Shown: positions 53,640-62,569 of the stretch, in pieces
Numbering within the stretch: position 1 is the stretch's first letter
Layout of the letters: each line of letters opens with the position of its first letter
NCBI RefSeq assembly: GCF_026191915.1
Contig: NZ_JAIMBY010000002.1
Span: 434,001 to 498,000, forward strand
Length of the DNA: 64,000 bases
Reading direction: 5' to 3'
Source: Acidiphilium sp. PA
Lineage (GTDB): Bacteria > Pseudomonadota > Alphaproteobacteria > Acetobacterales > Acetobacteraceae
Notes under the pieces: generated by a model
Database searches by the model: none
What the model was told of the DNA's origin: nothing
Seen by the model: the letters and a program-made list of their open reading frames with translations, nothing else
Program-made: the position numbers and the translations under genes

Positions 53640-55220
53640 ATGATCAGGTCGCCGTCTTCCACCAACCATGCCGCCGCCGCACACCGTCAAACCGCGGTCG
53701 GTGCCAGCCTGGCGGCCCTTGGCGTCTTTATCGCCAGCCTGATCGCGCGGCTATATCATCTGGGCGCCAAACCATTCTGGCTCGATGAGATTTTCACGGT
53801 CCAGCGCTCATCCCTCCCGCTGCCGGGCGTCATCGCTAATTCCCTCCGTCATCATCATATTCCCACTTTCTTCCTGCTCGAACACGCAATGATCGCCTCC
53901 GGCGCCGGCGCTGGTCCGGCCGCATTGCGGGCCATCCCGGCAATCGCCGGCGCCATCAACGCCGTGCTCGTCTTTGCCATCGCATGGAAAATCGGCGGCC
54001 GCGCCGCCGCCGTGCTCGCGGGCCTGTTGATGGCCTTCGCACCGTTGCAGGTCGGCTTCAGCCAGGAAGCCCGCTCCTACACCTTGATGATGACCTTGAT
54101 TCTGCTCGGCCTCGATGGTCTGATTGGCCTCGCGCTGGCACCCGATGCTTTGGGGCTGCCTCTGCGCGATCGCCGCGCACCGCGCGCCGCCTGGGCAGTC
54201 TTCGGATTAGGTACGCTTGCTGCCCTCTGGACGTTGGGCGATGCGATTCCATGGCTGATCACGGCGAATATCGCAATGGTGGTGGCAATTCTGCCGCGCG
54301 TGACCGCGCGCCGGCGGTTTCTGGCCAACTGGAGCATGATCCAGTTCGTCATCATTATCGCGGCCGCTCCCGGTTACATCGCGATGCTCAAAGCGGTCCA
54401 TGACCATGTCATGCGCAGCTTCAACTGGATTCCGCCGCTGTCAGCACGCGCCGGCTGGGCGGATGTCGCCAGTCTTTACGGCCTGCGCGACGCCACCATG
54501 GTGACCATGCGTCTCCTGCCGACGGCCTACGCTGCCCTGACCGCGTTGGCATTTGCCTTCGCCGCGCTCGGCACCTGGCGCCTGCGCCGCCAGCCTTCAC
54601 CACTGGTCGTGCTCATCATCGCCTTCCTCGGTCTGCCGCTAAGTCTGGCGCTGATCTCATTGATCCATCCGGTCCTGCTGCCGCGCTACCTGCTGTGGAG
54701 TGCTGCACCGTTTTGCATTCTGGCGGGCTTCGGCATCGAAGTGCTGGCAAAGCGTGCGCAGAAACCGACGCTGGCGCTTGCTGTTCCGCTGTTGCTACTC
54801 AATTTGGCCCCCTATTACCATGCCGAAACCAAACCCCGCTGGGATGAGGCGGCCGCCCTGCTGGACAGCCGGATGGCCGCGGGCGATATGCTTCTGGTCA
54901 GCGACGGTGCGGCCCCGGCCATGCTCGCGTTCGAACGCAAATCGGGCGATCCGGTCGCCACACCCTGGCAAACCACCACGCATTTCAAACGGGCGATCAA
55001 AACTCTTGCTGCCGGCCACCGCGTATTTGCGGTTTACGGACCAGCAGGGCAGGGCAGGGAACCCAACGAGGCACTCTTCTTTGCCAAGGTCGAAGCGCTT
55101 GGCGGCACCGCCGCCCCGATCAGCGCCGGCAAAGAAATCACGATCGAACAGATCGATCCGGGCTCGCCCGGCGTCGTCGCCTGTTCGGATAGCGAGGCCG
55201 CGACGGCGCTTTGCCAGTAG
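53640..55220 (+). CDS. GT39-like membrane glycosyltransferase (PMT/ArnT family)
   Basis: 526 residues from ATG 53640, many hydrophobic helices. The first periplasmic loop HLGAKPFWLDEIFTV carries the catalytic Asp-Glu of the family, and QVGFSQEARSYTLMM is a second hallmark. Such proteins use polyprenyl-phosphate sugars to modify lipid A or other envelope lipids. A GT2 polyprenyl-phosphate sugar synthase candidate lies nearby on the opposite strand. Confidence 0.85.
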   Translation: MIRSPSSTNHAAAAHRQTAVGASLAALGVFIASLIARLYHLGAKPFWLDEIFTVQRSSLPLPGVIANSLRHHHIPTFFLLEHAMIASGAGAGPAALRAIPAIAGAINAVLVFAIAWKIGGRAAAVLAGLLMAFAPLQVGFSQEARSYTLMMTLILLGLDGLIGLALAPDALGLPLRDRRAPRAAWAVFGLGTLAALWTLGDAIPWLITANIAMVVAILPRVTARRRFLANWSMIQFVIIIAAAPGYIAMLKAVHDHVMRSFNWIPPLSARAGWADVASLYGLRDATMVTMRLLPTAYAALTALAFAFAALGTWRLRRQPSPLVVLIIAFLGLPLSLALISLIHPVLLPRYLLWSAAPFCILAGFGIEVLAKRAQKPTLALAVPLLLLNLAPYYHAETKPRWDEAAALLDSRMAAGDMLLVSDGAAPAMLAFERKSGDPVATPWQTTTHFKRAIKTLAAGHRVFAVYGPAGQGREPNEALFFAKVEALGGTAAPISAGKEITIEQIDPGSPGVVACSDSEAATALCQ

Positions 55221-55226
55221 CGCTGA

Positions 55227-55910
55227 TCAGCCTGCAGACCGCATCGTGACGGCAGGCTTGGCATCGTTATGCCGCCCGCGCAGCAACAACACCACACCGA
55301 TCAAAGTGGAGGCCACGAACAGGGCGATGCCGACCTCGATCTGGGTTGCACGCGCAATCCGGCTACCCGAGCCGAGCAAGGCGAAAATCACCGTCTGCGG
55401 CATGAACCCGGCTGCCGAGCCCAATAAAAACCCGCGGGCCGGCACCGCCGATACGCCAGCCAGAAGGTTAAGCAACAGATTATTGCCAACCGGCATCAAC
55501 CGCAGCGTCAGCGCACTGATGAACGGGCTGGTCGTCAGTAACCGGTCGAGCCGCAAGGCCCGCCCGCGCAGGCGCGCCTGCACGAAATCCCGGGCAATCC
55601 ACCGCGCCCAGTACAGATCGGCCGCGCACCCGATTACCTGAGCCACCAGCGCCATACTCGCGCCGATCGTCACCCCCCAGGCATAACCGGCGGCGAATGC
55701 CACGATCTGCCTTGGTATTCCAACGGCGCAGGCCAGCGCGCCGAGCCCGATGAACAGGCCGATGTCGCTGATATCGGCGTGGCTGTGCGCATGCGATTTC
55801 AGGATATCGCCAAACGGCAGCAGCCGCAGAGCGAGCGCCCCACCTGTCAACCCGACCACCAGCAGCGCCGGTTTGGCGAACGGCTTCAGACCGATCGAGC
55901 GTGCGACCAT
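55227..55910 (-). CDS. TVP38/TMEM64 (VTT/DedA-like) membrane protein
   Basis: 227 residues, five or six hydrophobic helices. IPRQIVAFAAGYAWGVTIGAS and SALTLRLMPVGNNLLLNLLAGVS are the VTT-domain motifs. Some members of this superfamily move lipids such as undecaprenyl phosphate across the membrane, which fits the flanking glycosyltransferases. It lies 11 nt downstream of the GT2 gene. Confidence 0.87.
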   Translation of the reverse strand: MVARSIGLKPFAKPALLVVGLTGGALALRLLPFGDILKSHAHSHADISDIGLFIGLGALACAVGIPRQIVAFAAGYAWGVTIGASMALVAQVIGCAADLYWARWIARDFVQARLRGRALRLDRLLTTSPFISALTLRLMPVGNNLLLNLLAGVSAVPARGFLLGSAAGFMPQTVIFALLGSGSRIARATQIEVGIALFVASTLIGVVLLLRGRHNDAKPAVTMRSAG

Positions 55911-55921
55911 GTCGTTTGCGC

Positions 55922-56728
55922 CTAATGGCTGTGTTCAAGTGGCCGCGCCGCAATACGCTCATCAACGTCAGCCGGCGCATGGGACTGCGCCGTTACGCCA
56001 ATCATGATGTCCGGCCGGTTCCATCGGCGCTGCAGCCAGGCCACACCGGCCAGATCGACGATACCGACTTTCAGCCTGCCCCACGTGCCATAATGCGATG
56101 CCCCGGCCTGACGCGGCCGATGTCTGACCGGATGCGATATCACCACACCGCCGGCGCGGATCACCAAGGCCGGCAGGAAGCGATGCATATGATCAAACTG
56201 GGGCAGGGACATGAATGTCTCGCGCCGGAACAGTTTCAGGCCGCAACCGGTATCAGGCGTTGCATCGCCCAACAGGCTTGCGCGCACCTTGTTGGCAATC
56301 CGCGAGCTCAGCAGCTTGATGGCGTCGTCCTGACGGCGCTGACGATGCCCGGCGACCAGCACGGGCGCACCCGGGCGCTCCTCGCGGCGCGCGGCCTCGA
56401 ACATCGCGGGAATATCGGCCGGATCGTTCTGACCATCACCATCGAGCGTCGCAATCCACGTCGCGTCGGCCGCGCGCACCCCGGTAATGATGGCCGCACT
56501 CTGGCCGCAGCTGGCCCGATGCCGAATGACCCGCAAATCCGTAGTCAGGAGCGCCTGGGCTGCCAGGATTGCGGCTGACGCATCGGAGCTACCGTCATCG
56601 ACATAGACGATCTCATAATCGAAGCCTTGCATTGCGGCGCGGATTTCCCGCAACAACGGCTCGATATTGGCTGCCTCGTTGTGCACCGGCACGACGATTG
56701 CAATACGATGATTGGCAGCGTGTTCCAT
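55922..56728 (-). CDS. Glycosyltransferase family 2 (polyprenyl-phosphate sugar transferase-like)
   Basis: 268 residues, DPM1/ArnC type. IAIVVPVHNEAANIEPLL, EIVYVDDGSSDASA, and WIATLDGDGQNDPADIP (catalytic metal site) are present. There is no C-terminal membrane domain. It probably charges a polyprenyl carrier used by the GT39-like enzyme (inference). Confidence 0.9.
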   Translation of the reverse strand: MEHAANHRIAIVVPVHNEAANIEPLLREIRAAMQGFDYEIVYVDDGSSDASAAILAAQALLTTDLRVIRHRASCGQSAAIITGVRAADATWIATLDGDGQNDPADIPAMFEAARREERPGAPVLVAGHRQRRQDDAIKLLSSRIANKVRASLLGDATPDTGCGLKLFRRETFMSLPQFDHMHRFLPALVIRAGGVVISHPVRHRPRQAGASHYGTWGRLKVGIVDLAGVAWLQRRWNRPDIMIGVTAQSHAPADVDERIAARPLEHSH

Positions 56729-56994
56729 GTCTACGATTCCTGACTAATTCGATTAACTCCAGGCATTTTGTTGGCCAATTCAGGCGGATCTGTGGCCGAT
56801 CTGTGCGTGCCGCATGCCGGGGTAAAAGCGTGATCCGGCATACCAGGCCACAATCTCAATATATTTTTACTTTCCATAATATTTCTTCTACGATCTTTGT
56901 GCGCGCGCTGACCTGGCAGATCAGGCCTTGCCTGGTTGTAACTTTGTTTTGCCTTCACCTTCCCCAAGTCCCGTACATCAACCAGGAGATCATC

Positions 56995-57321
56995 ATGACA
57001 AGCAAAGCCATTCGCCAACCCAACCGACTGATCCTCGCCCTTGCGGCCAGCGTGCTGCTCACCGGGATCGCGGTCATTGTGCCCGCACACGCCCAGAGCA
57101 CCACGACTGCGATGTCGCATTCGACCAAGAAAGATGCCGGTGCGGCTGCCCGCCATCAGACTGCGATGAGCGGCCATAAGCGGACGCTCAAACACACGTC
57201 GCACACCCGCATTCACGCAACATCCTCGCACATGAAACATCATTCGCACGTCTCCAAGACGATGGGCCACAAAACGGCGCATCAGAACCAGGCGGTCGGC
57301 GCCACTTCAAAAACACCCTGA
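56995..57321 (+). CDS. His/Lys/Thr-rich secreted small protein
   Basis: 108 residues from ATG 56995 with AGGAG upstream. Signal peptide LILALAASVLLTGIAVIVPA ends at AHA-Q. The mature part is strongly basic with many His, Lys, Ser and Thr (HSTKKDAG, GHKRTLKHTSHTR, HMKHHSHVSK). The composition resembles acid-shock or metal-binding periplasmic proteins. No catalytic domain. A 266-bp AT-rich upstream region suggests its own regulated promoter. Confidence 0.7.
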   Translation: MTSKAIRQPNRLILALAASVLLTGIAVIVPAHAQSTTTAMSHSTKKDAGAAARHQTAMSGHKRTLKHTSHTRIHATSSHMKHHSHVSKTMGHKTAHQNQAVGATSKTP

Positions 57322-57323
57322 GG

Positions 57324-59051
57324 CTAATGGATCTCCGGCTCCGGCACCGTGCCGGGCCGCTGGAGAAAATCGAAATCACAGCCCGTGTCGGCCTGGCCGA
57401 TATGGGCGGCTGCCATTGCACCATACCCCCGCAGATACCGCTGCGCCGGTGCCGCCCACACCGCCCGCCGTGCGGCAAGGTCGTCCGCGCTCAGCCGCAC
57501 ATCGATCGTTCGCGCGGCGACGTCCACCGCAATGATGTCGCCAGTGCGAATCAGTGCGAGCGGCCCGCCAGCGAATGCTTCGGGTGCCACGTGCAGAATA
57601 CAGGCACCATAGCTGGTCCCGCTCATCCGCGCATCGGAAATCCGCAGCATATCGCGCACGCCTTGCTGGAGTAGCTTTACCGGAATCGGCAGCATCCCCC
57701 ACTCCGGCATCCCGGGCCCACCCAACGGCCCGGCATTACGCAGCACCAGGACATGATCGGCCGTAACATCGAGCGCCGGGTCCGCCACGGCGCGTGCCAT
57801 CGCATCGTAATCATCAAACACCAAGGCCGGTCCTTCGTGCTTGAGCAAACGCGGCTCCGCGGCCGATGGCTTCATCACGCACCCGTCCGGCGCCAGATTG
57901 CCGCGCAGGACCGCCAGCCCATCGGCCTGTGACACCGGATTTCCCACCGGGCGAATGACATCCTCGTTCCAGATCGTTGCGTTCTGAATGTTTTCTCCCA
58001 GCGTCGCCCCGTTCACCGTCGGCGTTGATAAATCAAGCCGGTCCGCCAGCCGGGTCAAAAATGCAGTCAGCCCACCCGCGTAGAAAAAATCCTCCATCAG
58101 ATACGCGCCTGACGGCCTGATATTCGCGAGGACCGGCACCCCCGCAGAGAGCGCGTCGAACCGGCCAAGCTCAAGCGCAATCCCGGCGCGCCTCGCCATT
58201 GCAATCAAATGGATGATCGCATTGGTCGAACCCGCCAGCGCCGCACTCGCAATAATCGCATTCTCGAAACTGGCCAGGCTCAGAATATCGGTCAGCCTGC
58301 GCCCCTCCCACACCAGATCAACCGCGCGCCGCCCGGTCGCGGCCGCCATGCGCGCATGGCCCGCATCCGGCGCCGGGATCGATGTCGCGCCCGGCAGCGT
58401 GAGCCCCAACACCTCGGCGAGCGAGGTCATCGTCATCGCGGTGCCCATCGTCATGCACACCCCGTCAGACCGCGCAATGCCGGATTCCATCTCCGCCCAT
58501 TGCGCCTCGGAAATATTGCCCGCACGCTTTTCGTCCCAGAATTTCCAGATATCCGAGCCCGAGCCAAGAATCCTGCCCCCCCAGTTACCCCGCAACATCG
58601 GCCCGGCCGGCATGAAAATCGCCGGCAAACCGGCGCTGATCGCCCCCATGATGGTCGCTGGCGTGGTCTTGTCGCATCCCCCCATCAGTACCGCCCCATC
58701 GACCGGTAGCGAGCGCAGGGTCTCTTCCACCTCCATCGCCAGCAAATTCCGATAGAGCATGGTGGTCGGCTTTACGAAATTCTCCGGCAGCGCCATCACC
58801 GGCACCTCGACCGGAAATCCCCCCGCCTGCAGCACGCCGCGCTTGATCGCCTCGACCCGTGCGGGAAAATGCCCATGGCAATGTGCCAGCCCGTTCCACG
58901 TGTTGATGATCGCGATCACCGGCCGGCCCGCCACCTCCTCAAGGTCGAAGCCAAGCTGGCGAATGCGTGACCGATGGCCAAAGCTGCGTAAATCGCTCGC
59001 TCCCAGCCACCGGTAGCTACGCAAGGATGTCGGGTCACGCTCGTCCATCAA
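57324..59051 (-). CDS. IlvD/Edd-family dehydratase (sugar-acid dehydratase-like)
   Basis: 575 residues; ATG at 59051 or 59048. MGGCDKTTPATIMGAISAG and SDGVCMTMGTAMTM carry the Fe-S cluster Cys residues, and ISDARMSGTSYGACILH is the C-terminal signature. The closest characterised members by feel are L-arabinonate and other aldonate dehydratases rather than IlvD of valine synthesis. No sugar-acid pathway partners are adjacent. Converges with the His-rich protein gene, stop to stop within 2 nt. Confidence 0.85.
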   Translation of the reverse strand: MMDERDPTSLRSYRWLGASDLRSFGHRSRIRQLGFDLEEVAGRPVIAIINTWNGLAHCHGHFPARVEAIKRGVLQAGGFPVEVPVMALPENFVKPTTMLYRNLLAMEVEETLRSLPVDGAVLMGGCDKTTPATIMGAISAGLPAIFMPAGPMLRGNWGGRILGSGSDIWKFWDEKRAGNISEAQWAEMESGIARSDGVCMTMGTAMTMTSLAEVLGLTLPGATSIPAPDAGHARMAAATGRRAVDLVWEGRRLTDILSLASFENAIIASAALAGSTNAIIHLIAMARRAGIALELGRFDALSAGVPVLANIRPSGAYLMEDFFYAGGLTAFLTRLADRLDLSTPTVNGATLGENIQNATIWNEDVIRPVGNPVSQADGLAVLRGNLAPDGCVMKPSAAEPRLLKHEGPALVFDDYDAMARAVADPALDVTADHVLVLRNAGPLGGPGMPEWGMLPIPVKLLQQGVRDMLRISDARMSGTSYGACILHVAPEAFAGGPLALIRTGDIIAVDVAARTIDVRLSADDLAARRAVWAAPAQRYLRGYGAMAAAHIGQADTGCDFDFLQRPGTVPEPEIH

Positions 59052-59380
59052 ATGTCTCCTGGTTCCTGAAGGCCGGACGGAGACTCATGCCCGCGAAAGC
59101 GGGTGCCCGCAAATCCATCTGTCGGACGACAGAACCTGAACGCGTGTTCGCCTGAGAGCCACTCGTGCGAAAACATATAGGTAAAATCCGAATCTACACG
59201 CACAGGCGCAGCACGATTAATAATAAAAAACCGCGCTATACCAATCCCAAAATCAATTCAAACAGCCTGGTACCGATCGTGTGCGGTGTACCGATCGTGT
59301 GCGGTCGTCGAGCTTAAGGGGGTCATCATGATGCTGGCGCATACCAATTTTCACGGCGTTTCATACAACGGCTACGTATC
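59052..59380. other. 329-bp intergenic region with an 18-bp tandem duplication
   Basis: GTACCGATCGTGTGCGGT occurs twice head to tail (59270-59287 and 59288-59305). The surrounding DNA is richer in A and T than the neighbours (TAATAATAAAAAACC at about 59218-59232). No gene is seen. Confidence 0.75.
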
Positions 59381-59695
59381 ATGATGCAGCAAAACACAAC
59401 GGTTCCAGCTAGTTTCAATCATGAAGGGCGGGTCACAAAACGGTCCCTGCTGGCAATCGTGCCGGTCCATACCCCAAGCCGGCAACGTGAGTACATCTGG
59501 ATTGACGATATACCAATCTTGTGGCGCCTCGCATTCATAGCTGCACTTGGCGCGCGCGAGCGACCGATTTGGGCCGATCAACGTCCGGCTGCATACGCGT
59601 GGGATTGGCGGGATTGGGTTATGGATCAGAGTTGGGATGTCCCGGATCACGTGACCCTTCAGTGTACCGCTCACCATAACCCGCTACAGCGATAA
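59381..59695 (+). CDS. Hypothetical protein, Trp-rich, 104 aa
   Basis: Reads MMQQNTTVPASFNHEGRVTK, then REYIWIDDIPILWRLAFIAA and a Trp-rich segment (AYAWDWRDWVMDQSW). No signal peptide or known domain. The ribosome-binding site is weak. Codon and base use are less GC-biased than neighbours, so it may be foreign or spurious. It ends exactly where the aminopeptidase gene ends on the other strand. Confidence 0.4.
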   Translation: MMQQNTTVPASFNHEGRVTKRSLLAIVPVHTPSRQREYIWIDDIPILWRLAFIAALGARERPIWADQRPAAYAWDWRDWVMDQSWDVPDHVTLQCTAHHNPLQR

Positions 59696-60910
59696 TCACC
59701 CCAGCGTAAACGCCCCTGCTCGCATCACAGGCTCGATTTCTCCCGCAATGGTAACGCCATCGACCTCCACCTGCCCCGATCCGATCATCCAATCGACATG
59801 GATCAAACTCTCGTTCGCCCCGCGCGCCGCATCACACCCGCCTTCCATGTTCAACGAAAGGGCCTGGCCCAGCGCGATATGGCAGGCAGCATTTTCATCG
59901 AACAGCGTGTTACGGAAAATCAGCCCCGATTGCGCGACCGGCGAAGCCTCCGGTACCAGCGCCACCTCGCCCAATCGCGCCGCCCCCTCATCGGTGCCGA
60001 TCAGCGCTCGGAACACGTCCTGCCCCTTCGAAGCCTGCGCCTCGACGATGCGCCCGGCCTCGAACCTGACCCATATCCCTTCGATCAACGCACCACCATT
60101 AACCAGCGGTTTTGTTGCAGAAACAACGCCTTCCACCTTCATTTTGTGAGGCATAGTAAACACTTCCTCGGTCGGCATGTTTGGCAGACACACCGTCCCA
60201 TTACGCGCCTCGACCGAGCCACCGGCCCAACGATGATCCTCCGCCAAGCCAACCCGTAAATCCGTCCCCGGCCCGCGAAACTGCAGCGCGGCAAAGCGCT
60301 TCTCGTTCAGCACGTCGCAGCGCCGCCGCAGCGTCGCCGCATGGTCCCGCCAAGCACGCACCGGATCGGATCGATCGACCCGGCTGACCGCGAAAATCGC
60401 ATCCCATAATTTCGCCACCGCCGCATCGCGCGGCTCATCGGGAAACACCGAGGCCGCCCATCCGGGCGTTGCAAACGACAGGATCGACCAATTGGTGGAA
60501 AAACTGCTGATCAGATTGCGAACAGGCTTCATCGCCGCAGCCGTCGCCCGCTGCGCCCGCCCGATCCGCGCCTGGTCGCATCCCGCCAGCAACATCGGGT
60601 CCGACCCCACAATGGTCAGCACCGCCGCACCATCGCCCACCGATTTTGCCATCGCCTCGTACAACCACGCCGGTGCGAAGTCGAAACTGTCCTCGTCCGC
60701 ATGGACAAATCGCGCCCGCTGGATCACATCATCCGCGAACAGTGGCACCACCAGCGTGGCACCCGCATCATAGGCATGCGCGACAATGCGCTGCACCAGC
60801 GCCCGCGCCTCGATCGGCGCGTTGACGATCAATTCCTGCCCCTTCTGCACATTGACGCCGATCTTCACGGCAATCTCGGCAAACCGGTCCAGCTTTTCGT
60901 CATGCGTCAC
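59696..60910 (-). CDS. M29-family metallo-aminopeptidase
   Basis: 404 residues. Metal-binding segments of the thermophilic aminopeptidase family are visible: NMPTEEVFTMPHK, IEGIWVRFEAGRIVE, TLFDENAACHIALGQA and ESLIHVDWMIGSG. Its ATG overlaps the stop of the MBL-fold gene by 4 nt, and it is last in the tatD - MBL - aminopeptidase unit. Confidence 0.92.
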   Translation of the reverse strand: MTHDEKLDRFAEIAVKIGVNVQKGQELIVNAPIEARALVQRIVAHAYDAGATLVVPLFADDVIQRARFVHADEDSFDFAPAWLYEAMAKSVGDGAAVLTIVGSDPMLLAGCDQARIGRAQRATAAAMKPVRNLISSFSTNWSILSFATPGWAASVFPDEPRDAAVAKLWDAIFAVSRVDRSDPVRAWRDHAATLRRRCDVLNEKRFAALQFRGPGTDLRVGLAEDHRWAGGSVEARNGTVCLPNMPTEEVFTMPHKMKVEGVVSATKPLVNGGALIEGIWVRFEAGRIVEAQASKGQDVFRALIGTDEGAARLGEVALVPEASPVAQSGLIFRNTLFDENAACHIALGQALSLNMEGGCDAARGANESLIHVDWMIGSGQVEVDGVTIAGEIEPVMRAGAFTLG

Positions 60911-61707
60911 ATTATCTCTCCTTCGATCACCATGCCGTCATAGCCCGGCTCGATGCCGGCCGGCAGCCCTGCCCGCAACGCCGCGTAATCCATGTCCGGC
61001 CCCATATGCGTCAACACCGTCCGCCGCGGCCGTAGCGCGTCCACCCAAGCCAGCACCTGGTCCAGATTGGCATGGGTCGGATGTTTCGGCCCGCGCGTGA
61101 AACAATCGACGACCCAGGTATCGATCCCCGCCAACCGCGCGAACTCCGCCTCGTCGAACCGCATCACATCGGTGCAGTAGGCAAAATCGCCGATCCGCAG
61201 ACCGAGCGAAGGGATAAACCCATGATCTTGTCCAATGATCCCGAGCGGCAGACCGCAAATCCGGTGCGTTTCACCGGGCGCGATCCTGTGGGCATCGATC
61301 ACCGGCCGAAAAAACCCTGGCGGCTGCCACGGCTTGAACGCATAGTCGAACCGCCGGATCAACTCCGCCCAGGTCCGCTCGTCGCTGTACCCGGGAATCG
61401 GCGCGTCCAGGATCCGGTTCAGAATCCGCACTTCGTCCAATCCCGCGATATGATCGGCGTGCGCATGCGTAAACAGCACCGCATCGATCCGGCCGATCCG
61501 GTGCGCGGTCAACTGCAACCGCAGTTCCGGCGCCGTATCGACCAGCAACCGTCCCGCCGCGCTCTCGATCACGACACTGGCCCGCGTCCGGGCATTCCGC
61601 GCCTCGGCAGGGTCACAAATCCCCCAATCGCCCGCACCATCGCTGCCACCAATCTGCGGCAAGCCCGCCGAACCGCCGGTCCCGAGCAGCGTGACGCGAA
61701 ACTTCAT
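60907..61707 (-). CDS. MBL-fold metallohydrolase, PhnP-like
   Basis: 266 residues. Metal motif FTHAHADHIAGLDEVR, downstream IIGQDHGF and LTHMGPDMDY. The N-terminus VTLLGTGGSAGLPQIGG is the usual first strand. PhnP-like members cleave cyclic phosphodiesters; the pairing with tatD is common in alphaproteobacteria. It overlaps both neighbours by 4 nt. Confidence 0.9.
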   Translation of the reverse strand: MKFRVTLLGTGGSAGLPQIGGSDGAGDWGICDPAEARNARTRASVVIESAAGRLLVDTAPELRLQLTAHRIGRIDAVLFTHAHADHIAGLDEVRILNRILDAPIPGYSDERTWAELIRRFDYAFKPWQPPGFFRPVIDAHRIAPGETHRICGLPLGIIGQDHGFIPSLGLRIGDFAYCTDVMRFDEAEFARLAGIDTWVVDCFTRGPKHPTHANLDQVLAWVDALRPRRTVLTHMGPDMDYAALRAGLPAGIEPGYDGMVIEGEIM

Positions 61708-62477
61708 GCGGCCTTGGTGAACAGGCGGCGAAAATTCCGGCTGGTCAAATCCGCGAGTGCTGGTCCGCTCAGCCCAAGCACGTCGGCCAGCACGCGCGCC
61801 GTATGTACCGTATTGGCCGGCTCATTGCGCTTACCGCGCAACGGTACCGGCGCCAGATAGGGCGAATCGGTCTCCACCAGCACGCGATCGGCTGGCACAT
61901 CCCGCGCGATCGCCCGCAGCTCGTCCGATTTCGGAAACGTCAAAATCCCCGAAAACGATACATACCCTCCGATCGCCAGAGCCCGTTCGGCCAACCCCCG
62001 GCCGGATGAAAAACAATGCAGTACAAACGCAAACGGCTGCTCAGCGTGAGCCGCCTCGAGCATCGATGCGATATCCTCATCGGCATCCCGGGCATGGATG
62101 GCAAGTGGCAGGCCAGTAAGCTGCGCCGCCCGGATATGTGCTGCAAAATTCGCCGCCTGCACGTCGCGCGGCGCCCTGTCGTAAAAATAATCCAACCCGG
62201 ATTCACCGATCCCGATCACCTTGGGATGCACCGTCAAGGCTGCGATCGTCTCGGCAGCCGGCACACCGCCCTCCCCGCCCGTATTATGCGGATGCACACC
62301 CACACAGGCCCACACATTCGGGGCCGCCGCCGCCATCGCCACGGCCTGCTGCGACTGCGCAAGGCTGGTGCCGATCGTCACCATTTCGCCCACGCCTGCC
62401 GCCGCCGCTCGCGCCAGCACCGCCGGCCGCTCGGTTTCCGTGAAATAATCCAGATGGCAATGGGAATCGATCAGCAT
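61704..62477 (-). CDS. tatD: TatD-family metal-dependent hydrolase
   Basis: 257 residues from ATG 62477 (MLIDSHCHLDYF). Metal ligands: DSHCHLD, IGESGLDYFY, IHARDADED, VLHCFSSGRG, VETDSPYLAP. Family members act as 3'-5' exonucleases or D-amino acid deacylases. First of three overlapping genes, divergent from gpmI with a 92-bp gap. Confidence 0.93.
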   Translation of the reverse strand: MLIDSHCHLDYFTETERPAVLARAAAAGVGEMVTIGTSLAQSQQAVAMAAAAPNVWACVGVHPHNTGGEGGVPAAETIAALTVHPKVIGIGESGLDYFYDRAPRDVQAANFAAHIRAAQLTGLPLAIHARDADEDIASMLEAAHAEQPFAFVLHCFSSGRGLAERALAIGGYVSFSGILTFPKSDELRAIARDVPADRVLVETDSPYLAPVPLRGKRNEPANTVHTARVLADVLGLSGPALADLTSRNFRRLFTKAA

Positions 62478-62569
62478 GACCGTTATATAGACCGCAGATC
62501 GCTCAACCGGAACCTGCCGCCACGCGCCCCGCCGCCGGCACCGCATCGCCGCCCGTCCAGGAGACCTTC

